From the NCBI RefSeq assembly GCF_009908285.1, contig NZ_JAAARM010000003.1, forward strand, positions 186,001 through 250,000: a stretch of 64,000 nt of DNA, given 5' to 3'. This DNA is from Pseudomonas sp. Fl4BN1. GTDB taxonomy: Bacteria > Pseudomonadota > Gammaproteobacteria > Pseudomonadales > Pseudomonadaceae. This document shows positions 17,410-26,043 of the stretch, piece by piece. Below the pieces are notes generated by a model that saw only the letters and a list, made by a program, of their open reading frames with translations, was not told the origin of the DNA and ran no database searches. Position numbers and translations under genes: made by a program. The stretch's first letter is position 1; each line of letters opens with the position of its first letter.

Positions 17410-18663
17410 TTACCAAAGGGCCAGGGTGTAACCGACGATCAGGCGGTTCTCATCCAGGGCGGTGGTCAGGCCGTTGCCCGAGCGAAAGGTCACGTTGCGC
17501 CAGCGCAGGCTGACGTCCTTGAGCACTCCGCTCTGGATCACGTAGGTGATGTCGGTGTCGCGTTCCCACTCGCGGCCGTTGTCCACGGCGCCGGCCTTGG
17601 CGTGACGGCCGTCGGTGTAGCGGGTCATGAAGCTCAGGCCGGGCACGCCGAGGGCGGCGAAGTTGTAGTCGTAGCGCAGTTGCCAGGAGTCCTCGTCAGC
17701 CCGGGTGTAGGTGTTGTAGGTCACCAGGTTGACCACGTACGGGTCGCCGCCGTTAAGGAACGGAAAGGCACTGTCGCCGGACAGTTGCTGCCAGGTGGCG
17801 CTGACTTTATGGGCGCCATGAGCCAGGGTGAACATGCTGTTGAAGTTGCGGTTGTCGATGCGCCCGGCGCGCTCGATGCCGTCGCCGCGACTGTCGAAGT
17901 AACGCAGGTCGCTGCGCAGGCTGAAGCCGTTGCCCAGGGGCTGGGTGTGCAGCAGGCCGACAAATTGCTGGCGATAGATCTGGTCCAGCTTGGCGTAGTA
18001 GTAGCTCAGGCTCAGTTGCGGGTTGAAGGCGTAGCTGCCGCCGGCGAAGTCGAAGTGATCGCTGGTGGCGGCGCCGTAGCCGATGTCATCGTTGCTCGAT
18101 GAGTCACGCAGGTTGGTCTTGGTCAGGCGCCCGGCATTCAGGGTCAGGTCGCGAATGTCCTGGCTGGTCAGCAGGCCGCCCTGGAAGGTCGAGCCCAACA
18201 GGCGAGTATCGTTGTAGGTGACCACCGGCAGCAAAGGTTGCAGGGTGCCGATTTTCAGCACGCTGTCGGCCACGCGGACCTTGCCGGTCAGGCCCAGCTC
18301 GCTGAACTGGTCCGCCGGTTCATGGCTGTCGCGCCCATATGGCAGCAGCCCAGTGCCACGGCGGTCGGGGCTGGAATCAAGCTTGAGCCCCAATTCGCCG
18401 AGGGCATCCAGGCCGAAACCGAAGGTGCCTTCGGTGAATCCGGAGGTGATGCGCGCGGTAAAGCCCTGGGCCCATTCCTCGGCCTTGGACTGCGCCGCGT
18501 TGTGTTGGCGGAAGTCGCGGTTGATGTAGTGATTGCGCATTTCCAGGCGCGCGCTGCTGTCACTGACAAAGTCGGCCTGGGCCGGTGGGGCGAACAGCGG
18601 CAGACTGGCGGCCGTCAGCAGGTACAGCGGAGTTTTGCGCGCATTGAGGTAAACGGGGTGCAT
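17410..18663 (-). CDS. OprD-family outer-membrane porin, phenylacetate uptake (PhaK-like)
   Basis: This 417-residue outer-membrane beta-barrel has a signal peptide (MHPVYLNARKTPLYLLTAASL...PPAQA, cleavage near residue 30). OprD hallmarks include DSSARLEMRNHYINRDF, EEWAQGFTARITSGFTEGTFGFGLDALG and a C-terminal strand ending in an aromatic residue (VGYTLALW). OprD-type porins pass small organic acids. Its position after the permease in the phenylacetate cluster matches PhaK of P. putida U, so phenylacetate is the likely substrate. It starts 29 bases after the permease gene stop and is followed by a terminator. Confidence 0.88.
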   Translation of the reverse strand: MHPVYLNARKTPLYLLTAASLPLFAPPAQADFVSDSSARLEMRNHYINRDFRQHNAAQSKAEEWAQGFTARITSGFTEGTFGFGLDALGELGLKLDSSPDRRGTGLLPYGRDSHEPADQFSELGLTGKVRVADSVLKIGTLQPLLPVVTYNDTRLLGSTFQGGLLTSQDIRDLTLNAGRLTKTNLRDSSSNDDIGYGAATSDHFDFAGGSYAFNPQLSLSYYYAKLDQIYRQQFVGLLHTQPLGNGFSLRSDLRYFDSRGDGIERAGRIDNRNFNSMFTLAHGAHKVSATWQQLSGDSAFPFLNGGDPYVVNLVTYNTYTRADEDSWQLRYDYNFAALGVPGLSFMTRYTDGRHAKAGAVDNGREWERDTDITYVIQSGVLKDVSLRWRNVTFRSGNGLTTALDENRLIVGYTLALW

Positions 18664-18692
18664 TATTTTTATTCCCTGTTATCAAGCCAATG

Positions 18693-20348
18693 TCAGTGTT
18701 TGCTGGCGCTGGAAGCGCCGATCCCGGTCATGGAGCGGATGAACTGCGCCAGGTAGCGCCCGCGTTCCAGATCTGCCCGAGCCGAACGGTCGGTGACCGA
18801 GAACAGCCAGGCACAGGCAAATGCCAGGCTCATGGAGAACAGGGCCGGGTTGGAGTAAGGGAACAGTGCGTGTTCGTGGTGCAGGACGTTGACCCACACC
18901 GCGGGGCTGAGCACCAGCAGGACAATCGCCGAGACCAGCCCGGCCATGCTGCCGCTGACGGCACCACGGGTGGTCAGGCCTTTCCAGAACATCGACAGGA
19001 ACAGCACCGGGAAGTTGACCGAAGCGGCAATCGCCAGTACCAGCCCGGAAAGGAAGGCAATGTTCTGCGACTCGAACAGCAGGCCGAGGATGATCGCCAG
19101 CACACCAATGCACAGAGTGGCGATCCGCGAGACGCGGATTTCCTGTTTTTCCGTGGCCTGGCCTTTGCGAATCACACAGGCATACAGGTCGTGGGACACC
19201 GCCGACGCGCCGGACAAGGCCAGCCCGGCCACTACCGCGAGGATGGTGGCGAAGGCCACCGCCGAGATGAAACCGAGAAACAGGTTGCCGCCCACCGCCT
19301 GTGCCAGGTGCACGGCGATCATGTTGGCGCCGCCGACGATGGCACCGCTGGCGTCGCGGTACTCGGGCTCGGTGCCGACCATGACGATGGCGCCAAAGCC
19401 GACCACGATCAGCAGCAGGTAGAAGTAACCAATGAAACCGGTGGCGTAGAACACGCTCTTGCGCGCTTCCTTGGCGTCGCTGACGGTGAAGAAGCGCATG
19501 AGGATGTGCGGTAGGCCGGCGGTGCCGAACATCATGCCCAGTCCCAGGGAGATAGCGTCGATGGGGTTCGACAGCAAGCCGCCAGGGGCCATGATGGCCG
19601 TGCCCTTGGTGTGTACCGCTGTGGCCCCGGCGAACATGGCCTCGATACTGAAGCCAAAGTGCTTGAGCACCATGAAGGCCATGAAGGTGGTGCCGAACAG
19701 CAGCATCACCGCCTTGATGATCTGTACCCACGTGGTCGCCAGCATGCCGCCGAAAGTCACGTAGAACACCATCAGCACGCCCACCAGCATCACTGCATAG
19801 AGGTAGCTGATACCGAACAGCAATTCGATCAGCTTGCCGGCGCCGACCATCTGCGCCACCAGGTACATTAGCGCCACGGTCAGGGTGCCGAAGGCCGAGG
19901 TCAGGCGCACCGGCGTCTGCTCCAGGCGGTAGGAGACCACGTCGGCAAAGGTGTATTTGCCCAAGTTGCGCAGGCGCTCGGCGATCAGGAACAGAATGAT
20001 CGGCCAGCCGGCCAACACCCCCAGGGCATACAGCAGGCCGTCGTAGCCGTTGAGGAACATCATTGCCGAGATGCCGAGGAAGGACGCTGCGGAAATCATG
20101 TCGCCGGCAATCGCCAGGCCGTTCTGGAAGCCGCTCATGCCGCCGCCGGCGGTGTAGAAATCACTGGCCGAGCGGGTGCGCAGGGCGGCCCAGCGCGTGA
20201 CTCCGAGGGTAAACAGCACAAACACCAGGAACATGCCGATGGCGTTCCAGTTCAACGGTCGTGCACTGCCTTCTGCGGCCAGCGCAAGATCGCTGAGCAA
20301 CAGGCCGGGCAGCAGGAATAACGCCGGCAGTGCTTTCATTGAGCGCAC
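18693..20348 (-). CDS. paaL: Sodium:solute symporter, phenylacetate permease (PaaL/PhaJ, ActP-like)
   Basis: This 551-residue SSS-family permease has a predicted signal peptide or first helix, followed by about 13 hydrophobic segments. [32 protein letters not shown] and [15 protein letters not shown] are the ActP/SSS signatures. Close homologues import acetate, while the cluster position after paaE and before the OprD-like porin points to phenylacetate. An alternative ATG lies at 20339. The start overlaps the DUF485 gene stop by 13 bases, the same arrangement as yjcH-actP. Confidence 0.88.
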   Translation of the reverse strand: MRSMKALPALFLLPGLLLSDLALAAEGSARPLNWNAIGMFLVFVLFTLGVTRWAALRTRSASDFYTAGGGMSGFQNGLAIAGDMISAASFLGISAMMFLNGYDGLLYALGVLAGWPIILFLIAERLRNLGKYTFADVVSYRLEQTPVRLTSAFGTLTVALMYLVAQMVGAGKLIELLFGISYLYAVMLVGVLMVFYVTFGGMLATTWVQIIKAVMLLFGTTFMAFMVLKHFGFSIEAMFAGATAVHTKGTAIMAPGGLLSNPIDAISLGLGMMFGTAGLPHILMRFFTVSDAKEARKSVFYATGFIGYFYLLLIVVGFGAIVMVGTEPEYRDASGAIVGGANMIAVHLAQAVGGNLFLGFISAVAFATILAVVAGLALSGASAVSHDLYACVIRKGQATEKQEIRVSRIATLCIGVLAIILGLLFESQNIAFLSGLVLAIAASVNFPVLFLSMFWKGLTTRGAVSGSMAGLVSAIVLLVLSPAVWVNVLHHEHALFPYSNPALFSMSLAFACAWLFSVTDRSARADLERGRYLAQFIRSMTGIGASSASKH

Positions 20349-20644
20349 TCCTGCTTGAGTTTTTCATTCAGCGGGTCGATCACATGGTTGGCGCGGTAGA
20401 CATAAAAGCCGGTCAAGGCGAAGGCCAGCAGCACGATCACTACGCCCACCAGCATGCCGACCGTGGTCACTCCGCCATTGAGCGACCGACCCAGGGTGCT
20501 GGGGGAGAACGCCACCAGCAGCACGAAGCCGTAATAGATCACCAGCATGGCCAGGGTCAGGGACCAATAGAGCTTCTGTTTGCGTCGTACCAGTTGGATA
20601 AAGTCCGGGTGCAGGCGGATTTGTTCTATTTCTTGCGGGGTCAT
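20336..20644 (-). CDS. DUF485 small membrane protein (YjcH-like) paired with the permease
   Basis: This 102-residue inner-membrane protein has two transmembrane helices (about residues 23-48 and 58-84) and the DUF485 pattern [20 protein letters not shown] near its N-terminus. DUF485 proteins are encoded directly before SSS symporters (yjcH-actP) and are presumed accessory subunits. The frame overlaps the permease start by 13 bases, which supports coupled synthesis. The C-terminus ([12 protein letters not shown]) is cytoplasmic by the usual topology. Its exact role is unknown. Confidence 0.85.
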   Translation of the reverse strand: MTPQEIEQIRLHPDFIQLVRRKQKLYWSLTLAMLVIYYGFVLLVAFSPSTLGRSLNGGVTTVGMLVGVVIVLLAFALTGFYVYRANHVIDPLNEKLKQECAQ

Positions 20645-20693
20645 GGGGGCGCTCTCTTGCTGTTGTTTTTATTGTTTGGGCGTAGGCCTTGCT

Positions 20694-20713
20694 GGCGCCG
20701 GTGAGCCGGCGCC
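20694..20713. other. GC-rich hairpin between paaE and DUF485 gene
   Basis: GGCGCCGG, loop TGAG, CCGGCGCC is a perfect 8-pair stem in the 84-base gap. No T tract follows on the minus strand, so it is more likely an mRNA-stabilising or processing hairpin than a terminator. It could separate catabolic and transport parts of the transcript. Confidence 0.4.
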
Positions 20714-20728
20714 TGTGCACGCAGCTGT

Positions 20729-21805
20729 CTAGAGTTGGTCGAAGTCCAACACCACCTTGGCGCTGACCGGGTATGACTGGCAGGACAGCACGTAGCCGGC
20801 CGCCACTTCGTAGTCTTCCAGGGCGTGGTTGCTGTCCATGTCCACCTCGCCTTCGATGACCTTGCACTTGCAGGTCGAGCACACCCCGGCCCGGCACGAA
20901 TAGGGCAGCTCGGCACCCTGGGCATTGCCGGCGTCGAGGATGCTCTGGGTGTTGCGCGGCAGGTCGAAGGCCAGGGCGCGGCCGTCACTGATCACGGTGA
21001 TCTGGCTGACGGCGGCATCAATCTGCCGCGCGGCCTCACGGGCTTGACGTTTGTGTTGGCTGCCGGCGGCGGCAAACAGTTCGAAATGGATGCGCTCGGC
21101 CAGCATGCCCTGGGCCTTGAGGCTGTCGCGTACCGCTTCGGTCATTTCCTGTGGACCGCAAATAAAGGCCGCGTCCAGGGTCTTGACGTCGAGCCAGCGG
21201 GAAAACAACTGCTGGCATTTGTCGGCAGTGATCCGGCCGTTGTAGAGGTCGATGTCTTGTTGCTCGCGGCTGAATACGAAGATCAGGTTCAGGCGTTGCA
21301 GGTAGCGGTTCTTCAGGTCTTCGAGCTGTTCGCGAAACAGTGCGCTGGAGCTGGAGCGGTTGCCGTAAAGCAGGGTCACGCGGCTATGGGGTTCGGTTTC
21401 CAGGGTGGTCTTGATGATCGACAGGATCGGCGTGATGCCGCTGCCAGCGGCGACTGCCAGGTAGTGGCCGTGGTGGGCCGGATCGAGTTCAACGTGGAAG
21501 TGCCCGGCGGGCGGCATCACTTCCAGTTGCTGGCCAGCCTTGAGCTGTTCATTGGCGAAGGCCGAGAAGCGTCCGCCGGCCACGCGCTTGATCGCGATGC
21601 GCAATTCGCCGTCATTGACCCCGGTGCAGATCGAATAGGAACGGCGCACTTCCTCGCCATCCATATGGGTACGCATCACCAGGTGCTGACCCTGGGTGAA
21701 GTGGAAGCTGTCCTGCAGGTGTTGCGGAATCTCGAAGGCGATGGACACCGCGTCGCGGGTTTCGCTGCGTACATCCTTGATCGTCAGGCTGTGGAATTTA
21801 CTCAT
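20729..21805 (-). CDS. paaE: Phenylacetyl-CoA epoxidase reductase subunit PaaE
   Basis: This 358-residue reductase passes electrons from NADPH to the PaaA di-iron centre. The FAD/NAD-binding ferredoxin-reductase module covers about residues 1-240, with RRSYSICTG for flavin and AAGSGITPILSIIKTTL for the nucleotide. A plant-type 2Fe-2S ferredoxin domain follows, with CRAGVCSTCKC and a distal Cys in YVLSCQSYP supplying the four ligands. It follows paaD by 33 bases and is the last of the five epoxidase genes paaABCDE. Confidence 0.95.
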   Translation of the reverse strand: MSKFHSLTIKDVRSETRDAVSIAFEIPQHLQDSFHFTQGQHLVMRTHMDGEEVRRSYSICTGVNDGELRIAIKRVAGGRFSAFANEQLKAGQQLEVMPPAGHFHVELDPAHHGHYLAVAAGSGITPILSIIKTTLETEPHSRVTLLYGNRSSSSALFREQLEDLKNRYLQRLNLIFVFSREQQDIDLYNGRITADKCQQLFSRWLDVKTLDAAFICGPQEMTEAVRDSLKAQGMLAERIHFELFAAAGSQHKRQAREAARQIDAAVSQITVISDGRALAFDLPRNTQSILDAGNAQGAELPYSCRAGVCSTCKCKVIEGEVDMDSNHALEDYEVAAGYVLSCQSYPVSAKVVLDFDQL

Positions 21806-21838
21806 GGTGACTCTCCCTCTGACACGGCCGGCGGCCGT

Positions 21839-22372
21839 TCAGATGCACTTGAAATAGTCGAACGGCTCCAGGCATTCGCGGCAGCGATACAGGGCCTTGC
21901 AGGCGGTTGAGCCGAACTCGCTGAGGCGCTCGGTGTGCTCGCTGCCGCACTGTGGACAGGCCACGTGTGGGCTCTGCCCCAGGAGGCTGCGTTTACTGGT
22001 GCTGGACTCTGGCGGGGCGATGCCATAGGCCCGCAGGCGCTGGCGGCCAGTCTCGGTGATCCAGTCGGTGCTCCAGGCCGGGGTCAGCTTGCGTTGCAGC
22101 TGTGGGGCACGAAATCCGGCGAGCTCCAGGGCGGCGCGGATATCGCTTTCGATCACCTCGGTGGCCGGGCAGCCGGAGTAGGTCGGGGTCACCACCACGT
22201 GCAAGTGACCGTCGCGCCAGTCCAGGTCGCGGACGATGCCCAGGTCGACCACGCTGACCACCGGCACTTCCGGATCCATGACCTGATTCAGGGTCGCCCA
22301 GGCAGCGTCCAGGTCGCCGGCGTATACCGCGCGGGCGCCCTGGTCGCTGGCGATCAGCTCACCAGGTCGCAT
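21839..22372 (-). CDS. paaD: Phenylacetyl-CoA epoxidase subunit PaaD (FeS-assembly related)
   Basis: This 177-residue protein has a MIP18/DUF59 N-terminal domain (WATLNQVMDPEVPVVSVVDLG and TPTYSGCPATEVIE) and a C-terminal zinc-ribbon-like CPQCG...YRCREC segment. PaaD is needed for epoxidase activity, probably in maturing or repairing the metal centre. The frame runs upstream to 22501, but the ATG at 22372 is chosen because it overlaps the paaC stop by only 14 bases and begins at the normal family N-terminus (MRPGELIASDQ). Confidence 0.92.
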   Translation of the reverse strand: MRPGELIASDQGARAVYAGDLDAAWATLNQVMDPEVPVVSVVDLGIVRDLDWRDGHLHVVVTPTYSGCPATEVIESDIRAALELAGFRAPQLQRKLTPAWSTDWITETGRQRLRAYGIAPPESSTSKRSLLGQSPHVACPQCGSEHTERLSEFGSTACKALYRCRECLEPFDYFKCI

Positions 22373-23120
22373 CGGGGTAGGCTCGCGGCAGGGACTGCAT
22401 TTCTGCCAGCAGAATGCCCAGGTGTTCGCTGTGCAGGCCGCGACGGGCGTCAAGGTAGAAGTAACTGGCGGCGGCGGGCAGGGGCAGGGTGGCGTTGGCA
22501 AATGTCTCGGCCACTTGCGCCTGCCAGGCGGCGGCGACTGCTGCGGTTTCGGGGATCAGGCCGGCCTGGTGCAGGCGATTTTCGCTGTCGTCAGCGCTGC
22601 TCAGCTCGACGGTAAAACGCCACAGCAAGGGGATGGCATCGAGCATGCGCTGGTGGCTTTCCTCGGTGCCGTCGCCCAGGCGCTCGACCCATTCAGCGGA
22701 GCGGCGCAAGTGATAGGTGACTTCCTTGACGGCTTTGGCGGCGATCCCGGCGATGCGCTCGTCACCGCTTGTGCTCAGGCCCTTGAGCACTTGCAGGTGC
22801 CAGGCGTCATACAGGAACTGCTTGAGCATGGTCACGGCGAAATCGCCGTTGGGCTGTTCCACCAGCAGCAGGTTGCGGTAGGCGCGCTCATCGCGATGGA
22901 ATGCCAGGCGGTCGGCATCGCGGCCGTCATCCAGCAGTTCCGCGGCGTAGTCCAGCCAGTTGCGGGCCTGGCCCACCAGGTCGAGGCCGACGTTCATCAG
23001 GCCCAGTTCTTCTTCCAGGGCCGGCGCGCGTCCGCACCATTGGCACAGACGCTGGCCCTGGATCAGGGCGCTGTCGCCGAGGCGCAGCAGGTAGGGGAGC
23101 AGATCGGTTTGAATGGTCAT
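22359..23120 (-). CDS. paaC: Phenylacetyl-CoA epoxidase structural subunit PaaC
   Basis: This 253-residue ferritin-like helical protein pairs with PaaA and stabilises it without a functional di-iron site of its own. Family segments seen are LRLGDSALIQGQRLCQWCGR, LGLMNVGLDLVGQARNWLDYA and EVTYHLRRSAEWVERLGDGT. The ATG at 23120 follows TGAGG at the right distance. A GTG at 23132 overlapping the paaB stop is the alternative start. Its own stop overlaps paaD by 14 bases, showing tight coupling within paaABCDE. Confidence 0.94.
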   Translation of the reverse strand: MTIQTDLLPYLLRLGDSALIQGQRLCQWCGRAPALEEELGLMNVGLDLVGQARNWLDYAAELLDDGRDADRLAFHRDERAYRNLLLVEQPNGDFAVTMLKQFLYDAWHLQVLKGLSTSGDERIAGIAAKAVKEVTYHLRRSAEWVERLGDGTEESHQRMLDAIPLLWRFTVELSSADDSENRLHQAGLIPETAAVAAAWQAQVAETFANATLPLPAAASYFYLDARRGLHSEHLGILLAEMQSLPRAYPDATW

Positions 23121-23128
23121 GGTCGGCC

Positions 23129-23410
23129 TCACATGTGTCCGACTTCAGGCGGCAGCTCGTAAAAGCTGGCGTGGCGATAGACCTTGTCGTCGGCGGGATC
23201 GAACAGCGGGTCCTTGTCGTCCGGGGACGAGGCGACGATCAGCGCCGAAGGCACCACCCATAGGCTCACGCCTTCGCTGCGGCGGGTGTAGAGGTCACGG
23301 GCGTTCTCGATGGCCATGGTGTTGTCGGCGGCATGCACGCTGCCGACGTGTTTGTGGTTGAGGCCGTGCTTGCTGCGCACGAAGACTTCGAACAGGGTCC
23401 ATTCAGACAT
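23129..23410 (-). CDS. paaB: Phenylacetyl-CoA epoxidase subunit PaaB
   Basis: This 93-residue protein matches PaaB in size and sequence (EWTLFEVFVRSKHGLNHKHV, ENARDLYTRRSEGVSLWVV). PaaB is a small bridging subunit required for the epoxidase complex; it has no cofactor. It starts 42 bases after the paaA stop and ends against the paaC start. It should be made in the same transcript from the paaA promoter. Confidence 0.95.
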   Translation of the reverse strand: MSEWTLFEVFVRSKHGLNHKHVGSVHAADNTMAIENARDLYTRRSEGVSLWVVPSALIVASSPDDKDPLFDPADDKVYRHASFYELPPEVGHM

Positions 23411-23452
23411 CAGGGTGTCTCCACATCAGGCGTTGGATCGCGGTTGGGCGAA

Positions 23453-24442
23453 TCAGGCGGCGTTTTTATTGGTTTTCTTGCGGGCATGAGCGACCGCGGC
23501 TGCGCGGACCCAGGCTCCGTCCTCGATGGCCTTGCGCCGGGTGGCGAGGCGTTCCTGGTTGCACGGGCCATTGCCCTTGAGCACTTCGTAGAATTCGTCC
23601 CACTGGATGTCACCGAAGTCGTAGTGGCCGCGCTCGGCGTTCCACTCAAGGTCCGGATCGGGGCAGGTGCAACCCAGCAGTTCAAGCTGCGGGATGGTCT
23701 GGTCGATGAAGCGTTGGCGCAGCTCGTCGTTGCTTTGGCGCTTGATCTTCCAGGCCATGGACTGGGCACTGTTGGGCGAGTGTTCGTCACTCGGGCCGAA
23801 CATCATCAGGGCCGGCCACCACAGGCGGTTGATGGCGTCCTGGACCATGTCTTTTTGCGCCTGGTTGCCTTCGCGCATCATGGTCAGGAGGATTTCGTAG
23901 CCCTGGCGCTGGTGGAAGCTCTCTTCCTTGCAGATCCGCACCATGGCCCGGGAGTAGGGGCCGTAGGAGGTGCGCTGCAACACCACCTGGTTGACGATTG
24001 CGGCGCCATCCACCAGCCAGCCCACGGCGCCCATGTCCGCCCAGTTCAGGGTCGGGTAGTTGAAGATGCTTGAGTACTTGGCGCGGCCGCTGTGGAGCTT
24101 GGCCACTTCTTCGTCGCGATCGGCACCCAGGGTTTCCATGGCGCTGTACAGGTACAGCCCGTGGCCGGCTTCATCCTGGATCTTGGCCATCAGTTGCAGC
24201 TTGCGCTTGAGGGTCGGGGCACGGGTGACCCAGTTGCCCTCGGGCAGCATGCCGACGATTTCCGAGTGGGCATGCTGGGAGATTTGCCGGACCAGCGTCT
24301 GCCGGTAGGCCTCGGGCATCCAGTTCTTGGCTTCGATCTTGATTTCCCGGTCGATCTTTTCCTGGAAGGTGCGTTCCTGCTCGGACATCTCCTCAAGGCT
24401 CTTGATGCGCTTGACCCCGGTTTCTACCAGCTGTGCGTACAT
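23453..24442 (-). CDS. paaA: Phenylacetyl-CoA epoxidase catalytic subunit PaaA
   Basis: This 329-residue ferritin-like di-iron monooxygenase subunit inserts one oxygen into the ring of phenylacetyl-CoA. Iron-ligand motifs are visible as [13 protein letters not shown] and [17 protein letters not shown] (E-x-x-H pairs). The frame extends to 24517, but the ATG at 24442 ([16 protein letters not shown]) is chosen: it fits the family and lies about 36 bases after a deduced start site from TTGATA (24508-24513), 17-base spacer, TATAAA (24485-24490). A PaaX-like motif sits in that spacer. Confidence 0.95.
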   Translation of the reverse strand: MYAQLVETGVKRIKSLEEMSEQERTFQEKIDREIKIEAKNWMPEAYRQTLVRQISQHAHSEIVGMLPEGNWVTRAPTLKRKLQLMAKIQDEAGHGLYLYSAMETLGADRDEEVAKLHSGRAKYSSIFNYPTLNWADMGAVGWLVDGAAIVNQVVLQRTSYGPYSRAMVRICKEESFHQRQGYEILLTMMREGNQAQKDMVQDAINRLWWPALMMFGPSDEHSPNSAQSMAWKIKRQSNDELRQRFIDQTIPQLELLGCTCPDPDLEWNAERGHYDFGDIQWDEFYEVLKGNGPCNQERLATRRKAIEDGAWVRAAAVAHARKKTNKNAA

Positions 24443-24484
24443 GTGTTGTCTCCCGCCGTGAGTGTGTGCCTGGGCATGGAAGAC

Positions 24485-24513
24485 TTTATAAGTGATACAA
24501 AAATAAATATCAA
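24485..24513 (-). promoter_or_regulatory. Deduced sigma-70 promoter of paaABCDE
   Basis: On the minus strand TTGATA (-35, plus positions 24508-24513) and TATAAA (-10, 24485-24490) are separated by exactly 17 bases. This is one of the best matches to consensus in the window. It lies downstream of the paaK terminator and about 45 bases before paaA, so the epoxidase operon has its own start. Confidence 0.7.
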
Positions 24514-24549
24514 ACATAAAATAAGGTGTCGTAATTGTTTTTGTATCGC
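24492..24549. promoter_or_regulatory. paaX: Inverted GTGATACAAAAA sites, proposed PaaX operators
   Basis: GTGATACAAAAA (24492-24503) and its near-exact inverse TTTTTGTATCGC (24538-24549) differ at one position and are separated by 34 bases. The first lies within the -35/-10 spacer of the paaA promoter and the second just upstream. The same core recurs at the paaY and paaF promoters. Known E. coli PaaX sites contain a TGTGATTC-type core. Operator function is inferred. Confidence 0.6.
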
Positions 24550-24578
24550 TTTGTCAGTGAGGTTTTTCAGCCGGGCAC

Positions 24579-24603
24579 AAAAAAGCCCCGCACTAGCGGG
24601 GCT
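24579..24603 (-). terminator. Rho-independent terminator of paaFGHIJK
   Basis: On the minus strand GAGCCCCGC, loop TAGT, GCGGGGCTTTTTTG follows the paaK stop by about 20 bases. The stem is perfect and GC-rich, with a six-T tail. It isolates the paaF-K transcript from the paaA promoter. Confidence 0.88.
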
Positions 24604-24620
24604 CCCAGGATCTGTGGTGA

Positions 24621-25940
24621 TTACTTGCGGTTGTCGATAACTCGGCAGGCCTTGCCCTCAGAACGCTTGATGCTGAATTGAGGCTGTAAAATGATACGTG
24701 AGCTGATGCCGATATGGTTCTTTATGTGTTTGCTAAGGTCGCCACAGATGGCTTTCTGCTCAGCTTCTCCCAGGTGCTGATGTTCCGTCTTGAGTTCCAC
24801 GTGCACGTCGACACTGTCGAGGTTGCCGTTGCGGTACAGGTGGATCTCATAGCATTCGCACAGCTGCTTGACCTTGAGCACCTGCTCCTCGACCTGGGTC
24901 GGGAATACGTTGACCCCTCGGATGATCAGCATGTCGTCGCTGCGGCCGGTGATCTTGTCGATGCGCCGCATCGGTCGTGCCGTGCCGGGCAGCAGGCGTG
25001 TCAGATCGCGGGTGCGGTAGCGGATCATCGGCAGTGCCTCCTTGCTCAGGGAGGTGAAGACCAGCTCGCCCATCTGCCCATCCGGCAGTACCTGGCCGGT
25101 GACCGGGTCGATGATTTCCGGGTAGAAATGGTCTTCCCAGATCGTTGGCCCGTCCTTGGTCTCGGCGCACTCCATGGCTACGCCAGGCCCCATGATTTCC
25201 GAGAGGCCGTAGATGTCCAGTGCGGTGATGCCCAGGCGCTGTTCGATGGCGCCGCGCAGCTCGGCGGTCCAGGGTTCAGCGCCGAAGATTCCCAGGCGCA
25301 GGGCCAGTTTGTGCGGGTCCAGGCCCTGGCGCTCGATCTCGTCGGCGATGTTAAGCATGTAGGACGGTGTGACCATGATGATGTCCGGCTGGAAATCCTT
25401 GATCAGCTGTACCTGCTTCTCGGTCTGGCCGCCGGACATGGGGATCACCGTACAGCCCAGGCGCTCGGCGCCGTAGTGCGCGCCCAGGCCGCCGGTGAAC
25501 AGGCCGTAGCCGTAGGAGATGTGCACCTTGTCCCCGCGGCGGCCACCGCCGGCGCGGATCGAGCGCGCCACCACATTGGCCCAGGTGTCGATGTCGTTCT
25601 GGGTATAGCCGACCACGGTTGGCTTGCCGGTGGTGCCACTGGAGGCGTGCAGGCGTACCACCTCCTGCATGGGCACGGCGAACATGCCGTAGGGGTAGTT
25701 GTCGCGCAGGTCGGACTTGGTGGTGAAAGGCAGCTTGCCCAGGTCTTCCAGGTGGCGGATGTCATCCGGGTGCAAACCGGCTTCGTCGAAGCGCTGGCGG
25801 TACAGCGGTACCTTGTTGTAGGCGTGGTTCAGGCTCCAGCGCAAACGTTCCAGTTGATGCTGGCGCAGATGGTCGATGCTCGCAGTTTCCATGGGGTCGA
25901 GCAGGCTGTTGGGCACGGCTTTGGCTAATGGCATGTTCAT
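24621..25940 (-). CDS. paaK: Phenylacetate-CoA ligase
   Basis: This 439-residue adenylate-forming enzyme activates phenylacetate to its CoA thioester with ATP, the first step of the pathway. The P-loop-like ASSGTTGKPTVVGYT lies near residue 95, followed by SYGYGLFTGGLGAHYGAERLG and YGLSEIMGPGVAMEC. The C-terminal lid begins near IDKITGRSDDMLIIRGVNVF. The chosen start gives MNMPLAKAVPNS; a second ATG is at 25934, and the frame extends to 25979 without support. It is the last gene of the paaF-K unit and is followed by a strong terminator. Confidence 0.95.
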   Translation of the reverse strand: MNMPLAKAVPNSLLDPMETASIDHLRQHQLERLRWSLNHAYNKVPLYRQRFDEAGLHPDDIRHLEDLGKLPFTTKSDLRDNYPYGMFAVPMQEVVRLHASSGTTGKPTVVGYTQNDIDTWANVVARSIRAGGGRRGDKVHISYGYGLFTGGLGAHYGAERLGCTVIPMSGGQTEKQVQLIKDFQPDIIMVTPSYMLNIADEIERQGLDPHKLALRLGIFGAEPWTAELRGAIEQRLGITALDIYGLSEIMGPGVAMECAETKDGPTIWEDHFYPEIIDPVTGQVLPDGQMGELVFTSLSKEALPMIRYRTRDLTRLLPGTARPMRRIDKITGRSDDMLIIRGVNVFPTQVEEQVLKVKQLCECYEIHLYRNGNLDSVDVHVELKTEHQHLGEAEQKAICGDLSKHIKNHIGISSRIILQPQFSIKRSEGKACRVIDNRK

Positions 25941-26043
25941 GACTTCACTCGAATTGTTTTTGTCTTGCGACCCGTCCATGGACCGGTCTTGAGTGCATGC
26001 GCCAAGGATACCTTCGGGCTCCCTGGAGATCGTTTTTTGTTTG

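Noticed and set aside
24714..25928. 404-codon frame on plus opposite paaK
   Set aside because: Antisense shadow of a fully recognisable ligase; no start signal or motif.
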